Source: Candidatus Kapaibacterium thiocyanatum (GTDB lineage Bacteria > Bacteroidota > Ignavibacteria > Kapaibacteriales > Kapaibacteriaceae). Taken from it: DNA of 64,000 nucleotides. The position numbers were made by a program, and so were the translations under genes. Location of the stretch: contig MKVH01000009.1 in assembly GCA_001899175.1 (NCBI GenBank), forward strand, positions 27,553 to 91,552. Reading direction: 5' to 3'. Shown piece after piece: positions 52,840-62,330 of the stretch. Under the pieces are notes generated by a model that was not told where the DNA came from, did not search any database, and saw nothing but the letters and a program-made list of their open reading frames with translations. The stretch's first letter is position 1; the number at the start of each line of letters is the position of its first letter.

Positions 52840-54156
52840 ATGGCCAAAAAATCCTCCCGTAAAGGTCTTCTCATCACCATCCTCGTGCTGTTCCTCGTTC
52901 TGGTTTCAGCCGGAGTGTGGTTCTCGACGATGCGCAAGGACGGCCCCATCCTCGTCAGCACCGAAGCGGTGCAACAGCGTACGATCACGCAGACGGTCAG
53001 CGCCATCGGCAGGCTGCAACCCGAAATCATGGTCAAGGTCTCGTCCGAAGCCAGCGGTGAAATCTTCTTCCTCGGTGTACGCGATGGCGATACCGTGACG
53101 AAGGGACAACTGCTCGCCCGTATCCAGCCCGACATCATGGAAACGCAGCTCCAGCAGGTACGTGCCGGTGCCGAAAGCGCACGCCTGGCCATCACCATAG
53201 CCAAGGCCGAACTCGACCGTGCCGAAGCCGACCTGAAGCGCGTCACGGAACTCCAGAAGAAGAACTTCGTCGCTCGCGAAGAATTCGACCGTGCCCGTGC
53301 CGCATTCGAGAGCGCAGCAGGGCGCTATGCATCGGCGAAAGCCGATCACGAACGCTCCATCGGCGCACTGCGGCAGACGCAGGCCACGGCGAGCCGTACG
53401 ACGATCTTCTCGCCCATTAACGGTGTCGTGACCTACCTCGCCGTCGAGCGTGGTGAAAAGGTCGTGGGAACGGCCCAGATGCAGGGTACGGAAATGATGC
53501 GCATCTCCGACCTGAACACCATGAATGCATGGGTGGACGTCGACGAAAACGACGTGGCCCTCATCAGTATCGGCGATACGGTACGTGTGAAGATCGACGC
53601 CCTGCGCGACAAGATCTATCGCGGCGTCGTCTACGAGATCGGTCACTCGGCCAAGGTCTCGGCACAAGGCACACAGGAAGAGGTGGTCAACTTCCAGGTC
53701 CGTATCCGCATGATCGACAAGGACGGACGCATGCGCCCGGGTATGTCCTGCAACGTCGACATCGAAACGGAAACCAAGCATGACGTCACGGCGGTTCCCC
53801 TGCAGGCCGTCACCATCCAGCAGACGGATGGTGCACCTGCGGAAGCGCCTGAAGCCAACGACCGCGTGGAAGACCGCAATGCCGCCGTCAAGAGAAAGGA
53901 CGAAGAGAGCAAGGAGAAGCGCCCACCGTCCCAGGTGTGGATCGTCAAGGACAGCCGCGTCACGCCGCGTCTCGTGGAAACGGGTATCAGCGACCAGGGC
54001 TTCATCGAGATCAAGAGTGGCCTGAAGGCGGGCGAGACCATCGTCGTGTCGCCGTACCAGGCCGTGAGCAAACTGCTCAAGCCGGGCTCCGTCATCCGTA
54101 GCGAGGATCCCGCAGCACGTCGTCAGCGCTTCCAACGCATGCGTCAGGGACAATGA
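52840..54156 (+). CDS. ABC-exporter adaptor (MacA-like)
   Basis: A 438-residue membrane fusion protein: N-terminal TM ([19 protein letters not shown]), lipoyl halves at [19 protein letters not shown] and [19 protein letters not shown], a helical hairpin between them, and a C-terminal domain with a charged insert ([19 protein letters not shown]) unusual for MacA. It overlaps the ATPase gene by ATGA. Confidence 0.92.
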   Translation: MAKKSSRKGLLITILVLFLVLVSAGVWFSTMRKDGPILVSTEAVQQRTITQTVSAIGRLQPEIMVKVSSEASGEIFFLGVRDGDTVTKGQLLARIQPDIMETQLQQVRAGAESARLAITIAKAELDRAEADLKRVTELQKKNFVAREEFDRARAAFESAAGRYASAKADHERSIGALRQTQATASRTTIFSPINGVVTYLAVERGEKVVGTAQMQGTEMMRISDLNTMNAWVDVDENDVALISIGDTVRVKIDALRDKIYRGVVYEIGHSAKVSAQGTQEEVVNFQVRIRMIDKDGRMRPGMSCNVDIETETKHDVTAVPLQAVTIQQTDGAPAEAPEANDRVEDRNAAVKRKDEESKEKRPPSQVWIVKDSRVTPRLVETGISDQGFIEIKSGLKAGETIVVSPYQAVSKLLKPGSVIRSEDPAARRQRFQRMRQGQ

Positions 54157-54833
54157 TGCGAGAGATCATCCGCATAGAACACATCGCCAAGGTCTACGAA
54201 ATGGGCGATGAGCAGGTATTCGCGCTGCGCGACGTCTCGGTGACCATCGGCGAGAACGAATACGTGGCCATCATGGGACCGTCCGGTTCGGGCAAGTCGA
54301 CGCTGATGAACATGCTCGGCTGCCTCGACACACCGTCGTCGGGAACCTACCTGTTCAACGGCGACAACGTCAACGACATGGACGATGACGACCTGGCTTC
54401 GATACGGAACAAGGAAATCGGCTTCGTCTTCCAGACCTTCAACCTCCTTCCCCGCGCTACAGCCCTGCAGAACGTCGAGCTCCCTCTCGTCTATGCCGGT
54501 GCCAGCGCCCAGGAGCGCAAGCGCCGCGCCGTGGAATCTCTCACACGCGTCGGCCTCGAGCAGCGCATGCTGCACAAGCCCAACGAACTGTCCGGCGGCC
54601 AGCGCCAACGCGTCGCCATTGCACGCGCACTCGTCACGAATCCGTCCATCATCCTCGCCGACGAGCCGACGGGCAATCTCGATTCGAAGACAGGACAGGA
54701 AATCATGGCCCTCTTCGGCCAGCTCTGGCAACAGGGCAATACCGTCATCCTCGTCACGCACGAAGAAGACATCGCGCGCCATGCGCACCGCATCATCCGT
54801 CTGCGCGACGGTCTTGTCGAAAGCGACGGGTAG
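54153..54833 (+). CDS. ABC transporter ATPase (MacB/LolD type)
   Basis: A 226-residue nucleotide-binding subunit: Walker [11 protein letters not shown]-loop [18 protein letters not shown], signature [15 protein letters not shown], Walker [13 protein letters not shown], His switch VTHEED. Typical of LolD/MacB-type transporters that move substrates from the periplasm rather than across the inner membrane. A 4-base gap leads to the first permease. Confidence 0.96.
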   Translation: MMREIIRIEHIAKVYEMGDEQVFALRDVSVTIGENEYVAIMGPSGSGKSTLMNMLGCLDTPSSGTYLFNGDNVNDMDDDDLASIRNKEIGFVFQTFNLLPRATALQNVELPLVYAGASAQERKRRAVESLTRVGLEQRMLHKPNELSGGQRQRVAIARALVTNPSIILADEPTGNLDSKTGQEIMALFGQLWQQGNTVILVTHEEDIARHAHRIIRLRDGLVESDG

Positions 54834-54837
54834 TCAC

Positions 54838-56097
54838 ATGGTGCGTCCATCCGAATTCGCCGAATCCTTCCGCATCGCCCTGGAATCGCTCCGGGTCAAC
54901 GTCATGCGCTCCATCCTCACCACGGCAGGTGTCGTCGTCGGCGTCGTCCTCGTCGTTCTCATGGGCTGGACGATCGGCGGACTCGATTCGATCTGGGAGC
55001 AGACCATCAGCGTCATCGGCAAGGACATGCTCTACGTCGACAAATGGAACTGGTCCGGCGGCGGGTCGTGGCGCAAGATGGAGTCGCGCAAGGACATCAC
55101 CTACCATCAGGCAATCGCCCTGTGCGAGCGCCTCGAATCTCCCGAAGTGGCCATGCCCATCGCGCGGCGCTGGGGTGGCAGCGTGGCCTACGGCAACAAC
55201 ATCATCCGTGCATCGGTGGTTGGCACGACGAGCAAGTATGGACAGACGCCGTCGGGCAGTATCGCCGAAGGCCGCTTCTTCACTCCCATCGAAGAGCAGC
55301 AGGCCGCCAACGTCGTCGTCATCGGCCATGGTATCGCCAAGGCCGTCTTCCCCAAGGGAGATGCCCTCGGAAAGATGCTCAAGATCGCCGGTATGCCCTA
55401 TCGCATCATCGGTGTCGTGGAGAAACGTGGATTCCTCTTCATGGACTTCGTCGACAACGAAGTCTTCATCCCCATGTCCTCCTTCCGCGGCGTCTACGGC
55501 TTCGTCGACCGGAGTCTCACCGTAGCCATCAAGGCAGGCAACGACAAGATCATGGATCTGGTACGGGACGAAGCGATGGGCGTGATGCGCTCCATCCGTA
55601 ACGTTCCTCCCGGTAAGGAGGCCGACTTCTCCATCAACGAGATGAAGGCCTTCGACGCCCAGGTACAGAACATCCGCTTCTACATCTGGGCTATCGGCAT
55701 GGGCCTCACCATCCTGGCCTTCGTCGTGGGATCCATCGGCATCATGAACATCATGTTCGTTTCGGTGACGGAACGCACGAAGGAGATCGGTATACGCAAG
55801 GCCATCGGTGCACGGCGTTCCTCGATCCTCGCCCAGTTCCTCATCGAGTCGGCACTGCTGTGTCTCACCGGAGCCATCATCGCCTTCCCCATCGCACAGA
55901 TCTTCGTGACGATCGCACGCTGGCTCGCCATCGACGTCTTCCAGTTCGAAGCGGCCACCGTCATCTCCCCTATCATCCAGCTCGATCTTCTGGCCATCGC
56001 CGTCCTCGTCTCCATCGTCGTGGGACTGCTGGCCGGACTCCTGCCCGCGCTCAAGGCCTCGAAACTCAATCCCGTCGAAGCCCTCCGCTTCGAATAG
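54838..56097 (+). CDS. ABC exporter permease 1 (MacB/FtsX type)
   Basis: A 419-residue permease: N-terminal TM (LTTAGVVVGVVLVVLMGW), a large MacB-type periplasmic domain (about 50-270), then the FtsX module with three TM helices and the conserved loop IMNIMFVSVTERTKEIGIRKAIGARR. The frame is open upstream inside the ATPase gene; the ATG at 54838 is chosen because the first TM follows it. It is paralogous to the next gene. Confidence 0.92.
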   Translation: MVRPSEFAESFRIALESLRVNVMRSILTTAGVVVGVVLVVLMGWTIGGLDSIWEQTISVIGKDMLYVDKWNWSGGGSWRKMESRKDITYHQAIALCERLESPEVAMPIARRWGGSVAYGNNIIRASVVGTTSKYGQTPSGSIAEGRFFTPIEEQQAANVVVIGHGIAKAVFPKGDALGKMLKIAGMPYRIIGVVEKRGFLFMDFVDNEVFIPMSSFRGVYGFVDRSLTVAIKAGNDKIMDLVRDEAMGVMRSIRNVPPGKEADFSINEMKAFDAQVQNIRFYIWAIGMGLTILAFVVGSIGIMNIMFVSVTERTKEIGIRKAIGARRSSILAQFLIESALLCLTGAIIAFPIAQIFVTIARWLAIDVFQFEAATVISPIIQLDLLAIAVLVSIVVGLLAGLLPALKASKLNPVEALRFE

Positions 56098-56120
56098 TTC
56101 AACGCTCATCGTCCAGCACC

Positions 56121-57368
56121 GTGCATCTCACCGAATCCATAGCCGTCGCCTTCGATGCCGTACGAAGCCAGAAACTGCGCTCCGGCCTCACGCTGCTCAG
56201 TGTCGCCATCGGCGTCTTCGGCATCATCTTCAGCACCAGCGTGACGTCGATGCTGCAGGAAGGAGTCACGGGACAACTGGCCGACCTGGGCGAGAACTCC
56301 TTCCTCATCCAGCGCACACCGTCGATACAGTTCGGCAACTCGTGGCGGAAGTACCTCCGGCGCAAGAACATCACCTATCAGCAGGCGAAGGACTTCAAGG
56401 AGCGCATGACGCTCACCAACATGGTCGCCATCAGCAACACGGCACCGGGCTATACCATCAAGTCCGGGCTCCAGTCCACGGACCCCGACGTATCGCTGAT
56501 AGGCGTCGACGACATGTACTTCGTCGTGAATCCCGTCGACATCTCCGACGGCCGCGTCTTCGGCGTGCAGGACGTGGACCTGAGCCAGAACTCGGCCATC
56601 ATCGGCAACGATATCGTGGTGAAGCTCTTCCCCGACGGCCGCGCCGTGGGCCGTACCATCACGATCAAGAACCAGTCCTTCACCGTCGTCGGCGTGCTCA
56701 AGACGAAGGGCGGCATGCTGGGACAAAGCCAGGACAACCGCGTCCTCATCCCCATCAGCGTCTTCGTGAAATACTATACCTGGGAATGGGACGCCAGCGT
56801 GGACATCAGCGTGAAGGCCTACGACAAGGAAGCGCTGCCGGCCACGGTGGACGAGGCCATCGGCGTCATGCGCGTCCTGCGCGGCGTAAAGCCGCATGAA
56901 GAGAACAACTTCGAGCTCGACACGAACGAGGCCATGAGTGCGCAGTTCGCAGGCTTCAGCACGGCCATTCTCGCCGTGGCGTGGATCTCGGGCCTGGGAG
57001 CGCTGTTCGCCGCCGGCATCGGCATCATGAACATGATGCTCGTGAGCGTCAAGGAGCGCACGCGCGAAATCGGCGTACGCAAGGCTCTCGGCGCACGACG
57101 CAAGTGGATCGTACGCCAGTTCCTCGTCGAAGCCGTCGTGCTGTGCCAGTTCGGTGGTCTCGCTGGCGTCGTCGGTGGTATCGGCTGCGCATGGTTGCTG
57201 ACGCTGCTCTTCAGCCTGTCGGGCATGGAAGGCATGCCCTTCAGCATGCCGTGGGGCGCCACCATCTTTTCCGTGGTGGCCTGTACCGTCATCGGCATCA
57301 CCTTCGGTCTCTATCCGGCCGCCCGTGCGGCCTCCCTGGACCCGATCGAAGCCCTGCGATACGAGTGA
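56121..57368 (+). CDS. ABC exporter permease 2 (MacB/FtsX type)
   Basis: A 415-residue permease with the same plan as the previous one (LTLLSVAIGVFGIIFSTSV; GIMNMMLVSVKERTREIGVR). No ATG stands before TM1, so GTG at 56121 is the likely start; no Shine-Dalgarno is visible. The two permeases may form a heterodimer. A strong hairpin follows the stop. Confidence 0.9.
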   Translation: MHLTESIAVAFDAVRSQKLRSGLTLLSVAIGVFGIIFSTSVTSMLQEGVTGQLADLGENSFLIQRTPSIQFGNSWRKYLRRKNITYQQAKDFKERMTLTNMVAISNTAPGYTIKSGLQSTDPDVSLIGVDDMYFVVNPVDISDGRVFGVQDVDLSQNSAIIGNDIVVKLFPDGRAVGRTITIKNQSFTVVGVLKTKGGMLGQSQDNRVLIPISVFVKYYTWEWDASVDISVKAYDKEALPATVDEAIGVMRVLRGVKPHEENNFELDTNEAMSAQFAGFSTAILAVAWISGLGALFAAGIGIMNMMLVSVKERTREIGVRKALGARRKWIVRQFLVEAVVLCQFGGLAGVVGGIGCAWLLTLLFSLSGMEGMPFSMPWGATIFSVVACTVIGITFGLYPAARAASLDPIEALRYE

Positions 57369-57377
57369 TCGTTACCC

Positions 57378-57410
57378 CGCCGCGAACGGTGCCCACCACC
57401 GTTTGCGGCG
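57378..57410. terminator. Hairpin between convergent genes
   Basis: A 14-base stem (57378-57391 with 57397-57410; CGCCGCGAACGGTG and a complement with a single G-T wobble), loop of five bases. It lies between the permease and the YVTN lipoprotein and may stop transcription from both sides; no T-tract. Confidence 0.6.
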
Positions 57411-57471
57411 CTCGGCTACGGTGCCCGTCCTGATAATGAAGGCGCCCCGATCGGTCCCGTCACATTCCTGA

Positions 57472-58521
57472 TCATTCCCTGATGGCGATACCGTTGGGCT
57501 TCATGCCCACGTCGATCGTCGAGATTACCATACGACTCGTGACGTCGACGACGCTGACGGTATTGGCTCCCTGATTCGTCACCAGTGCCTTGCCTCCCCC
57601 TGCCGTGAATCCGATCGCATGGGCATCCGCTCCGGTCGCGATCGCGGCGACCTGCGCCCAGCCGCTGCCTTCCTTGCCGTAGATCACCACACGGCCTGCC
57701 GTCGCGTCCGACACCCAGAGTTCTCCGTGGTGCGCATTCCATGCCACGTAGCCGGGCTTGTACCCGAGATCGATCTGCGACGTGATGGCGAGCGAGGCCA
57801 CGTCGATCTCCATCACCGTCTGCGACATCTCGTTGTCGACGTACATCGATCCGTTCGCGGCAGGCCATGCACCGACGGGATTCATGCCCACCTCGACGGT
57901 ATCGATGGCACGCAGGGTAGCCGGGTCGATGACGGTCACACTCGCATCTCCCGTATTGGTGGCGAAGACGCGCGATCCGTCGTGGGAGAACGTCACTTCG
58001 GACAGTCCCTTGCCGACCGCGATCGTGCCGAGCTTCGTCCAGTCTGCCGTACCGTAGACGTGGACCTTCGATACCGGGTCGCCCGATTCACCGAACCAGA
58101 GCTGCGTACCGGACTTCGAGAAGGCGGCGTTGTGCGGCATGCCGTCGACGGCGATCTCGCGTTCGATCACTCCCGTGCCGCTGTCGATGATCTGGATGCG
58201 GTAGTTCCCCCCGCCGTGACCGGCATGTCCCCCATGTCCGCCCGTGAGATCGGTATTCGTGATGGCCACGGCCAGACGCGTTCCGTCGGGACTCAGATAG
58301 ACGTGATGGGGAAAGGTCGCGCCATTGAGCTGGATCGTCTCATCGGTCTTCATCGTCCGGAGATCGATGACCTGGACGTTGTTGGATGCTCCGTTGACGA
58401 TATAGGCGGCAGGCGTTTCGATGGACGTGGTGGCAGGAGCCGTGTTATCCGACGAGCAGCCAGCCAGGACGGCAATGGTCGTCAATGCGGGCACACAGGA
58501 TCTGATGGTCATGGCAATCAT
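57472..58521 (-). CDS. YVTN-type beta-propeller lipoprotein
   Basis: About 349 residues; Met at 58521 or 58512. Lipobox VLAGCSSD. The body is a seven-bladed-type propeller of YVTN repeats (YIVNGASNNVQVIDL, VFATNTGDASVTVIDP, ALVTNQGANTVSVVDV). A loop with GGHGGHAGHGGGN adds three histidines and may bind metal. It probably acts in the periplasm or on the outer surface. Divergent from mgtE, with a long perfect palindrome in between. Confidence 0.85.
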   Translation of the reverse strand: MIAMTIRSCVPALTTIAVLAGCSSDNTAPATTSIETPAAYIVNGASNNVQVIDLRTMKTDETIQLNGATFPHHVYLSPDGTRLAVAITNTDLTGGHGGHAGHGGGNYRIQIIDSGTGVIEREIAVDGMPHNAAFSKSGTQLWFGESGDPVSKVHVYGTADWTKLGTIAVGKGLSEVTFSHDGSRVFATNTGDASVTVIDPATLRAIDTVEVGMNPVGAWPAANGSMYVDNEMSQTVMEIDVASLAITSQIDLGYKPGYVAWNAHHGELWVSDATAGRVVIYGKEGSGWAQVAAIATGADAHAIGFTAGGGKALVTNQGANTVSVVDVTSRMVISTIDVGMKPNGIAIRE

Positions 58522-58542
58522 CCGGGAAATATGTAGGAAGGC

Positions 58543-58567
58543 CGTCGTCATGCAAGGCATGACGACG
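58543..58567. promoter_or_regulatory. Perfect 11-base inverted repeat between the YVTN gene and mgtE
   Basis: CGTCGTCATGC, AAG, GCATGACGACG: a perfect palindrome of 25 bases, 22 bases upstream of the YVTN start and about 100 upstream of mgtE. It could be an operator for a dimeric regulator of one or both genes, or a 5' UTR hairpin. Confidence 0.5.
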
Positions 58568-58669
58568 TGCCCCCGGAAAGGACGCAATGTAGGGACATTA
58601 TCGCCACTCGACCCGGAAGTACGGCACCGGCGGCATGTCATTCCCCCGATATTCACGAGATTCGCAGTC

Positions 58670-60046
58670 ATGTACGGCAACCTCATCACTCCGGAGATCG
58701 AAGAGCTCATCGCCGTGCGGGACTTCGAGACCATTCGCGAAGTCTTTGCAGACTGGGACGCCATCGATCTTGCAGACCTCATCAGCGAACTGCGCGAGGA
58801 AAGTCGCGTCGTCGTCTTCCGTCTGCTTCCCAAGGATGTAGCTTCCGATACCTTCTCCTACTGCGACTTCGATACGCAGCAGGATCTGCTGCACGACATG
58901 GCCAAGGAGGAAGTGGCCTCCGTCCTCAACGAGATGTCGCCCGACGACCGTACGCAACTGTTCGAGGACCTACCCGGCAACGTCGTATCGGAGTTGATCA
59001 ACACCCTCAGCGCCGAAGAACGCAGCATCGCCCTGGCACTCCTCAACTATCCCGAAGACTCCGTCGGCCGTCTGATGACGCCAGACTACGTCATCGTCAA
59101 GAAGCACTGGACCGTACAGCAGGCCCTCGATCACATCCGGAACTACGGCAAGGATTCCGAAACGCTCAACATGCTCTACGTCACGGAGCATGGTACGCTG
59201 ATCGACGAGATCCACATCCGTGAGATCCTGCTGTCCAGACCCGAGAGCCTGATCGAGGATCTCATGGACGAGAAGTGTCCGTCCCTGCTGGCCACCGACG
59301 ATCAGGAGACGGCCGTCCAGGCCTTCAAGAAACTCGACCGTTTCGCCCTGCCCGTCATCGATTCCGATGGCAAGCTGCTCGGCATCGTGACACTCGACGA
59401 CGTCCTCGACGTCGCCGAAGCCCAGGCTACGGAAGAGATGCAGAAGTTCGGCGGTGTGGAAGCTCTCGAGGAACCGTACATCAGCGTTCCGCTCATGGAG
59501 CTCGTACGCAAGCGTGCCACCTGGCTCGTCGTACTCTTCCTCGGCGGCTTCCTTACGGCGACGGCATTGTCCGTCTTCCAGGCCACGATCGAACGCGCCG
59601 TGATGCTGGCCCTCTTCCTGCCTCTCATCATCTCCAGCGGCGGGAACTCCGGATCCCAGGCAGCCACACTCATCGTCCGCGCCCTCGCCCTGGGAGAGGT
59701 CACGCTGTCCGACTGGTGGCGTATCATGCGACGCGAGCTCGCGGCCGGACTATTGCTCGGCATCCTGCTCGGCTTCCTCGGCTTCCTGCGCATCATGATC
59801 GGTGCATGGATGGACGGAACGACGAGTCCCACGACGTGGATGCTCGCCCTCGTCGTCTGCCTTTCCCTCGTCGGTATCGTCCTGGCAGGTACCATCGCAG
59901 GCTCGATGCTTCCCCTGCTCATGAAGCGCCTCGGCTTCGACCCCGCGGCATCGTCGGCCCCCTTCGTCGCCACGTTTTCCGACGTCACGGGCATCATCAT
60001 CTACTTCTCGATCGCGACCCTGTTGCTTGGTGGATATCTGCTCTGA
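58670..60046 (+). CDS. mgtE: Magnesium transporter MgtE
   Basis: A 458-residue Mg2+ channel: cytosolic MgtE N domain (residues 1-130, superhelical, LLPKDVASDTFSYCDFDTQQ), two CBS domains (SVGRLMTPDYVIVKKHWT; DEKCPSLLATDDQETA), a plug helix and five TM helices with the conserved SSGGNSGSQAATLIVRAL pore segment. Start at MYGNLITPEIEEL; the frame is open upstream but not homologous. Convergent with feoB. Confidence 0.95.
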   Translation: MYGNLITPEIEELIAVRDFETIREVFADWDAIDLADLISELREESRVVVFRLLPKDVASDTFSYCDFDTQQDLLHDMAKEEVASVLNEMSPDDRTQLFEDLPGNVVSELINTLSAEERSIALALLNYPEDSVGRLMTPDYVIVKKHWTVQQALDHIRNYGKDSETLNMLYVTEHGTLIDEIHIREILLSRPESLIEDLMDEKCPSLLATDDQETAVQAFKKLDRFALPVIDSDGKLLGIVTLDDVLDVAEAQATEEMQKFGGVEALEEPYISVPLMELVRKRATWLVVLFLGGFLTATALSVFQATIERAVMLALFLPLIISSGGNSGSQAATLIVRALALGEVTLSDWWRIMRRELAAGLLLGILLGFLGFLRIMIGAWMDGTTSPTTWMLALVVCLSLVGIVLAGTIAGSMLPLLMKRLGFDPAASSAPFVATFSDVTGIIIYFSIATLLLGGYLL

Positions 60047-60081
60047 GCCGCAGGTATGGCACCGTTCCGGCGACCTCGATC

Positions 60082-61929
60082 CTAACTGAAGATACCATGC
60101 ACCAGCCAGGCCGAACCGTAGGCCAGAACGAAGGTCATGACGAACGATAGAGCGGGCCACTTCCACGATCCCGTTTCGCGCTTCATGATGGCCATGGTAC
60201 TGACGCACTGCAATGCGAAAACATAGAAGGCGAGAACTGCGAGGCCCGTAGCCAGCGGCAGTTCGGCGCGAAGGACGTCGCGCAGGGTGGAATCGGTTTC
60301 GGAAACGTCGGCGGCATAGATCTGTCCCATCGCACTCACGAAGGTCTCGCGTGCCGCATAGGAGCTCAGCACGCCGAGCGTGATCTTCCAGTCGAAGCCC
60401 AACGGTGCGAAGACTGGCTGGATGGCCGAGCCGACGGCTGCGGCATAGGACCCTTCCATCTGCATCTGCTGAGCGCGCAACGGCGGCGTTCCTTCGGGAA
60501 CGTCCACACGCGGCAGCTCGGTGAACAGCCACAACACGAGGGAGAAGACGAGGATCACCGTCCCTGCCGTCTTGAGGAAGTCGCGTGCCCTGCCGATGAT
60601 CGTGATACCCGTACTCCTCCATGACGGAAGGCGGTACGGGGGGAACTCCATGAGGAAGGGCACGACGGCGCCACGGAACATCGTGCGCTTCAGGAGCAAT
60701 GCGATCAACAGACCCGATAATGCTCCGACGATATACAACGATGCAAGGACGACACCCTGCAACGACATCATGCCGAAGACCGTAGCTGCGGGAATACAGG
60801 CGCTGATGAGCAAGGCATAGACCGGCAGACGCGCCGAACATGTCATCAGCGGCGTGGCCATGATCGTGGCCATACGGTCCTTGTACGACGGAATGATGCG
60901 TGCCGACATGATTCCCGGAATGGCGCAGGCGAACGAGCCGAGCAGCGGAATGAAACTGCGCCCCTGCAGCCCGAAGAGTCCCATCATCCTGTCCACCAGG
61001 AATGCCGCTCTCGCCAGATACCCGCATTCTTCGAGTACCGTGATCAGCAGATTCAGGATGAGGATCTGGGGAAGGAAGACGATGACCGAACCGACACCTG
61101 CGAGCAGTCCCTTCGCAAGGAAGCTCTTCACCAATGGCGGCAATGCCATGCCGTCGACGGCATCCTGCAACAGGCCGAAGCCGCCTTCGATCAGATCCAT
61201 CAGCGGCTCGGCCCACGTGAAGATCGACTGGAAGAACAGGGCCATCACGACGACGAAGATGACGGCGCCCCATATCGGATGGAGCAGCACACGATCCAGA
61301 CGCTCCGTCACGACGTCCGGTGAACCTGGAATCATCACCCGGTCTACGACGCCGCGCGACCAGGTGAAACGTTCCTCTATGGTAGCATCGGAAGCCAGTA
61401 CCGATGCCGGTACACGAGGTACGACAGGATCCACGAGGGCATGCTTGACGTCACCCACTCCGAGACCCTTGGCCCCAACGACCGGGAGAACCGGAACACC
61501 GAGCGTATGCATCAGCCCGATATCGTCGAACGCTCCGCCCGATGCCTTCACGCTGTCCACCATCGTCACGGCTACCGCCATCGGCAGACCGAGTGCGGCG
61601 AGATGGGAGAACAGGACGAGGCACTTTTCGGCGTTGGCCGCATTCATCACGAGCAGGATCGCATCGGGACGCGGAATGGATGGATGGGTACCCTTCAGGA
61701 CATCGACACTCAAACGTTCGTCCTCGGACGCAGGCTCCATGCCATAGATACCCGGCAGGTCGATCACCGCCGCGCGGTGTCCATCGGCTTCCACGGTTCC
61801 TACCATCGGTTCGACGGTCACCCCCGGGAAGTTGCCGACCCGTTGCTGGAGTCCCGTCAGGACATTGAACAGCGTGGACTTACCGACGTTCGGAGTGCCG
61901 ATGACGGCGACGGTCGAAAGCGGCTTCAT
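60082..61929 (-). CDS. feoB: Ferrous iron transporter FeoB, short form
   Basis: A 615-residue Fe2+ transporter, shorter than the 770-residue E. coli form. The G domain has G1 GTPNVGKST, G3 DLPG in VIDLPGIYGM, and G4 reading TMVD where NMxD is usual, so the guanine-contacting Asn is replaced by Thr. Two gate domains and eight or so TM helices follow. The last residues (ALSFVMTFVLAYGSAWLVHGIF) form a TM helix. It overlaps feoA by ATGA. Confidence 0.94.
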   Translation of the reverse strand: MKPLSTVAVIGTPNVGKSTLFNVLTGLQQRVGNFPGVTVEPMVGTVEADGHRAAVIDLPGIYGMEPASEDERLSVDVLKGTHPSIPRPDAILLVMNAANAEKCLVLFSHLAALGLPMAVAVTMVDSVKASGGAFDDIGLMHTLGVPVLPVVGAKGLGVGDVKHALVDPVVPRVPASVLASDATIEERFTWSRGVVDRVMIPGSPDVVTERLDRVLLHPIWGAVIFVVVMALFFQSIFTWAEPLMDLIEGGFGLLQDAVDGMALPPLVKSFLAKGLLAGVGSVIVFLPQILILNLLITVLEECGYLARAAFLVDRMMGLFGLQGRSFIPLLGSFACAIPGIMSARIIPSYKDRMATIMATPLMTCSARLPVYALLISACIPAATVFGMMSLQGVVLASLYIVGALSGLLIALLLKRTMFRGAVVPFLMEFPPYRLPSWRSTGITIIGRARDFLKTAGTVILVFSLVLWLFTELPRVDVPEGTPPLRAQQMQMEGSYAAAVGSAIQPVFAPLGFDWKITLGVLSSYAARETFVSAMGQIYAADVSETDSTLRDVLRAELPLATGLAVLAFYVFALQCVSTMAIMKRETGSWKWPALSFVMTFVLAYGSAWLVHGIFS

Positions 61930-62159
61930 GTAGCCTGGACGTAGACCTGCAGGTCCCCTGCCGTACGAAGGGCGATGCGAGTGCGGTTGATGGCGACTTC
62001 GATGGGACCTCCGAACGGCGCCTTGCGCATGATCGTACAGATCGTTCCCAACGTAAGTCCTAGTTCCTGAATACGGTTGGACGCTGCGGGGTCACCGGTG
62101 ATTCCGACGATCCGGCAGAGCGTTCCAACCGACATCGCTTGTATGGGGAGAGGCTTCAT
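61926..62159 (-). CDS. feoA: Ferrous iron transport accessory protein FeoA
   Basis: A 77-residue SH3-like protein that assists FeoB at the membrane: LPIQAMSVGTLCRIVGITG, RIQELGLTLGT and PIEVAINRTRIALR follow the family pattern. AAAGAG precedes the ATG by 6 bases. An inverted repeat stands just upstream. Confidence 0.93.
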   Translation of the reverse strand: MKPLPIQAMSVGTLCRIVGITGDPAASNRIQELGLTLGTICTIMRKAPFGGPIEVAINRTRIALRTAGDLQVYVQAT

Positions 62160-62166
62160 GATACTC

Positions 62167-62183
62167 TTTGGAATTGGTCCAAA
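62167..62183. promoter_or_regulatory. Inverted repeat upstream of feoAB
   Basis: TTTGGA, five bases, TCCAAA: a perfect 6-base repeat ending 8 bases before the feoA ATG, next to a promoter-like TTAATTTG. It could be an operator for an iron-sensing repressor; its sequence does not match a Fur box. Confidence 0.4.
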
Positions 62184-62330
62184 TTAAGGAAAAGTCCCGA
62201 TCCGACAGGCCTCTTGCACCTTATTCCGCCCTGCGACCGATCGTGCTATGAAGACACGTCGGGCGTGGTATCTTGCTTCGGGCAGGCTACCGTTCTCGAC
62301 CGCATCAACGACCATCCTTCGACTCTCGCC

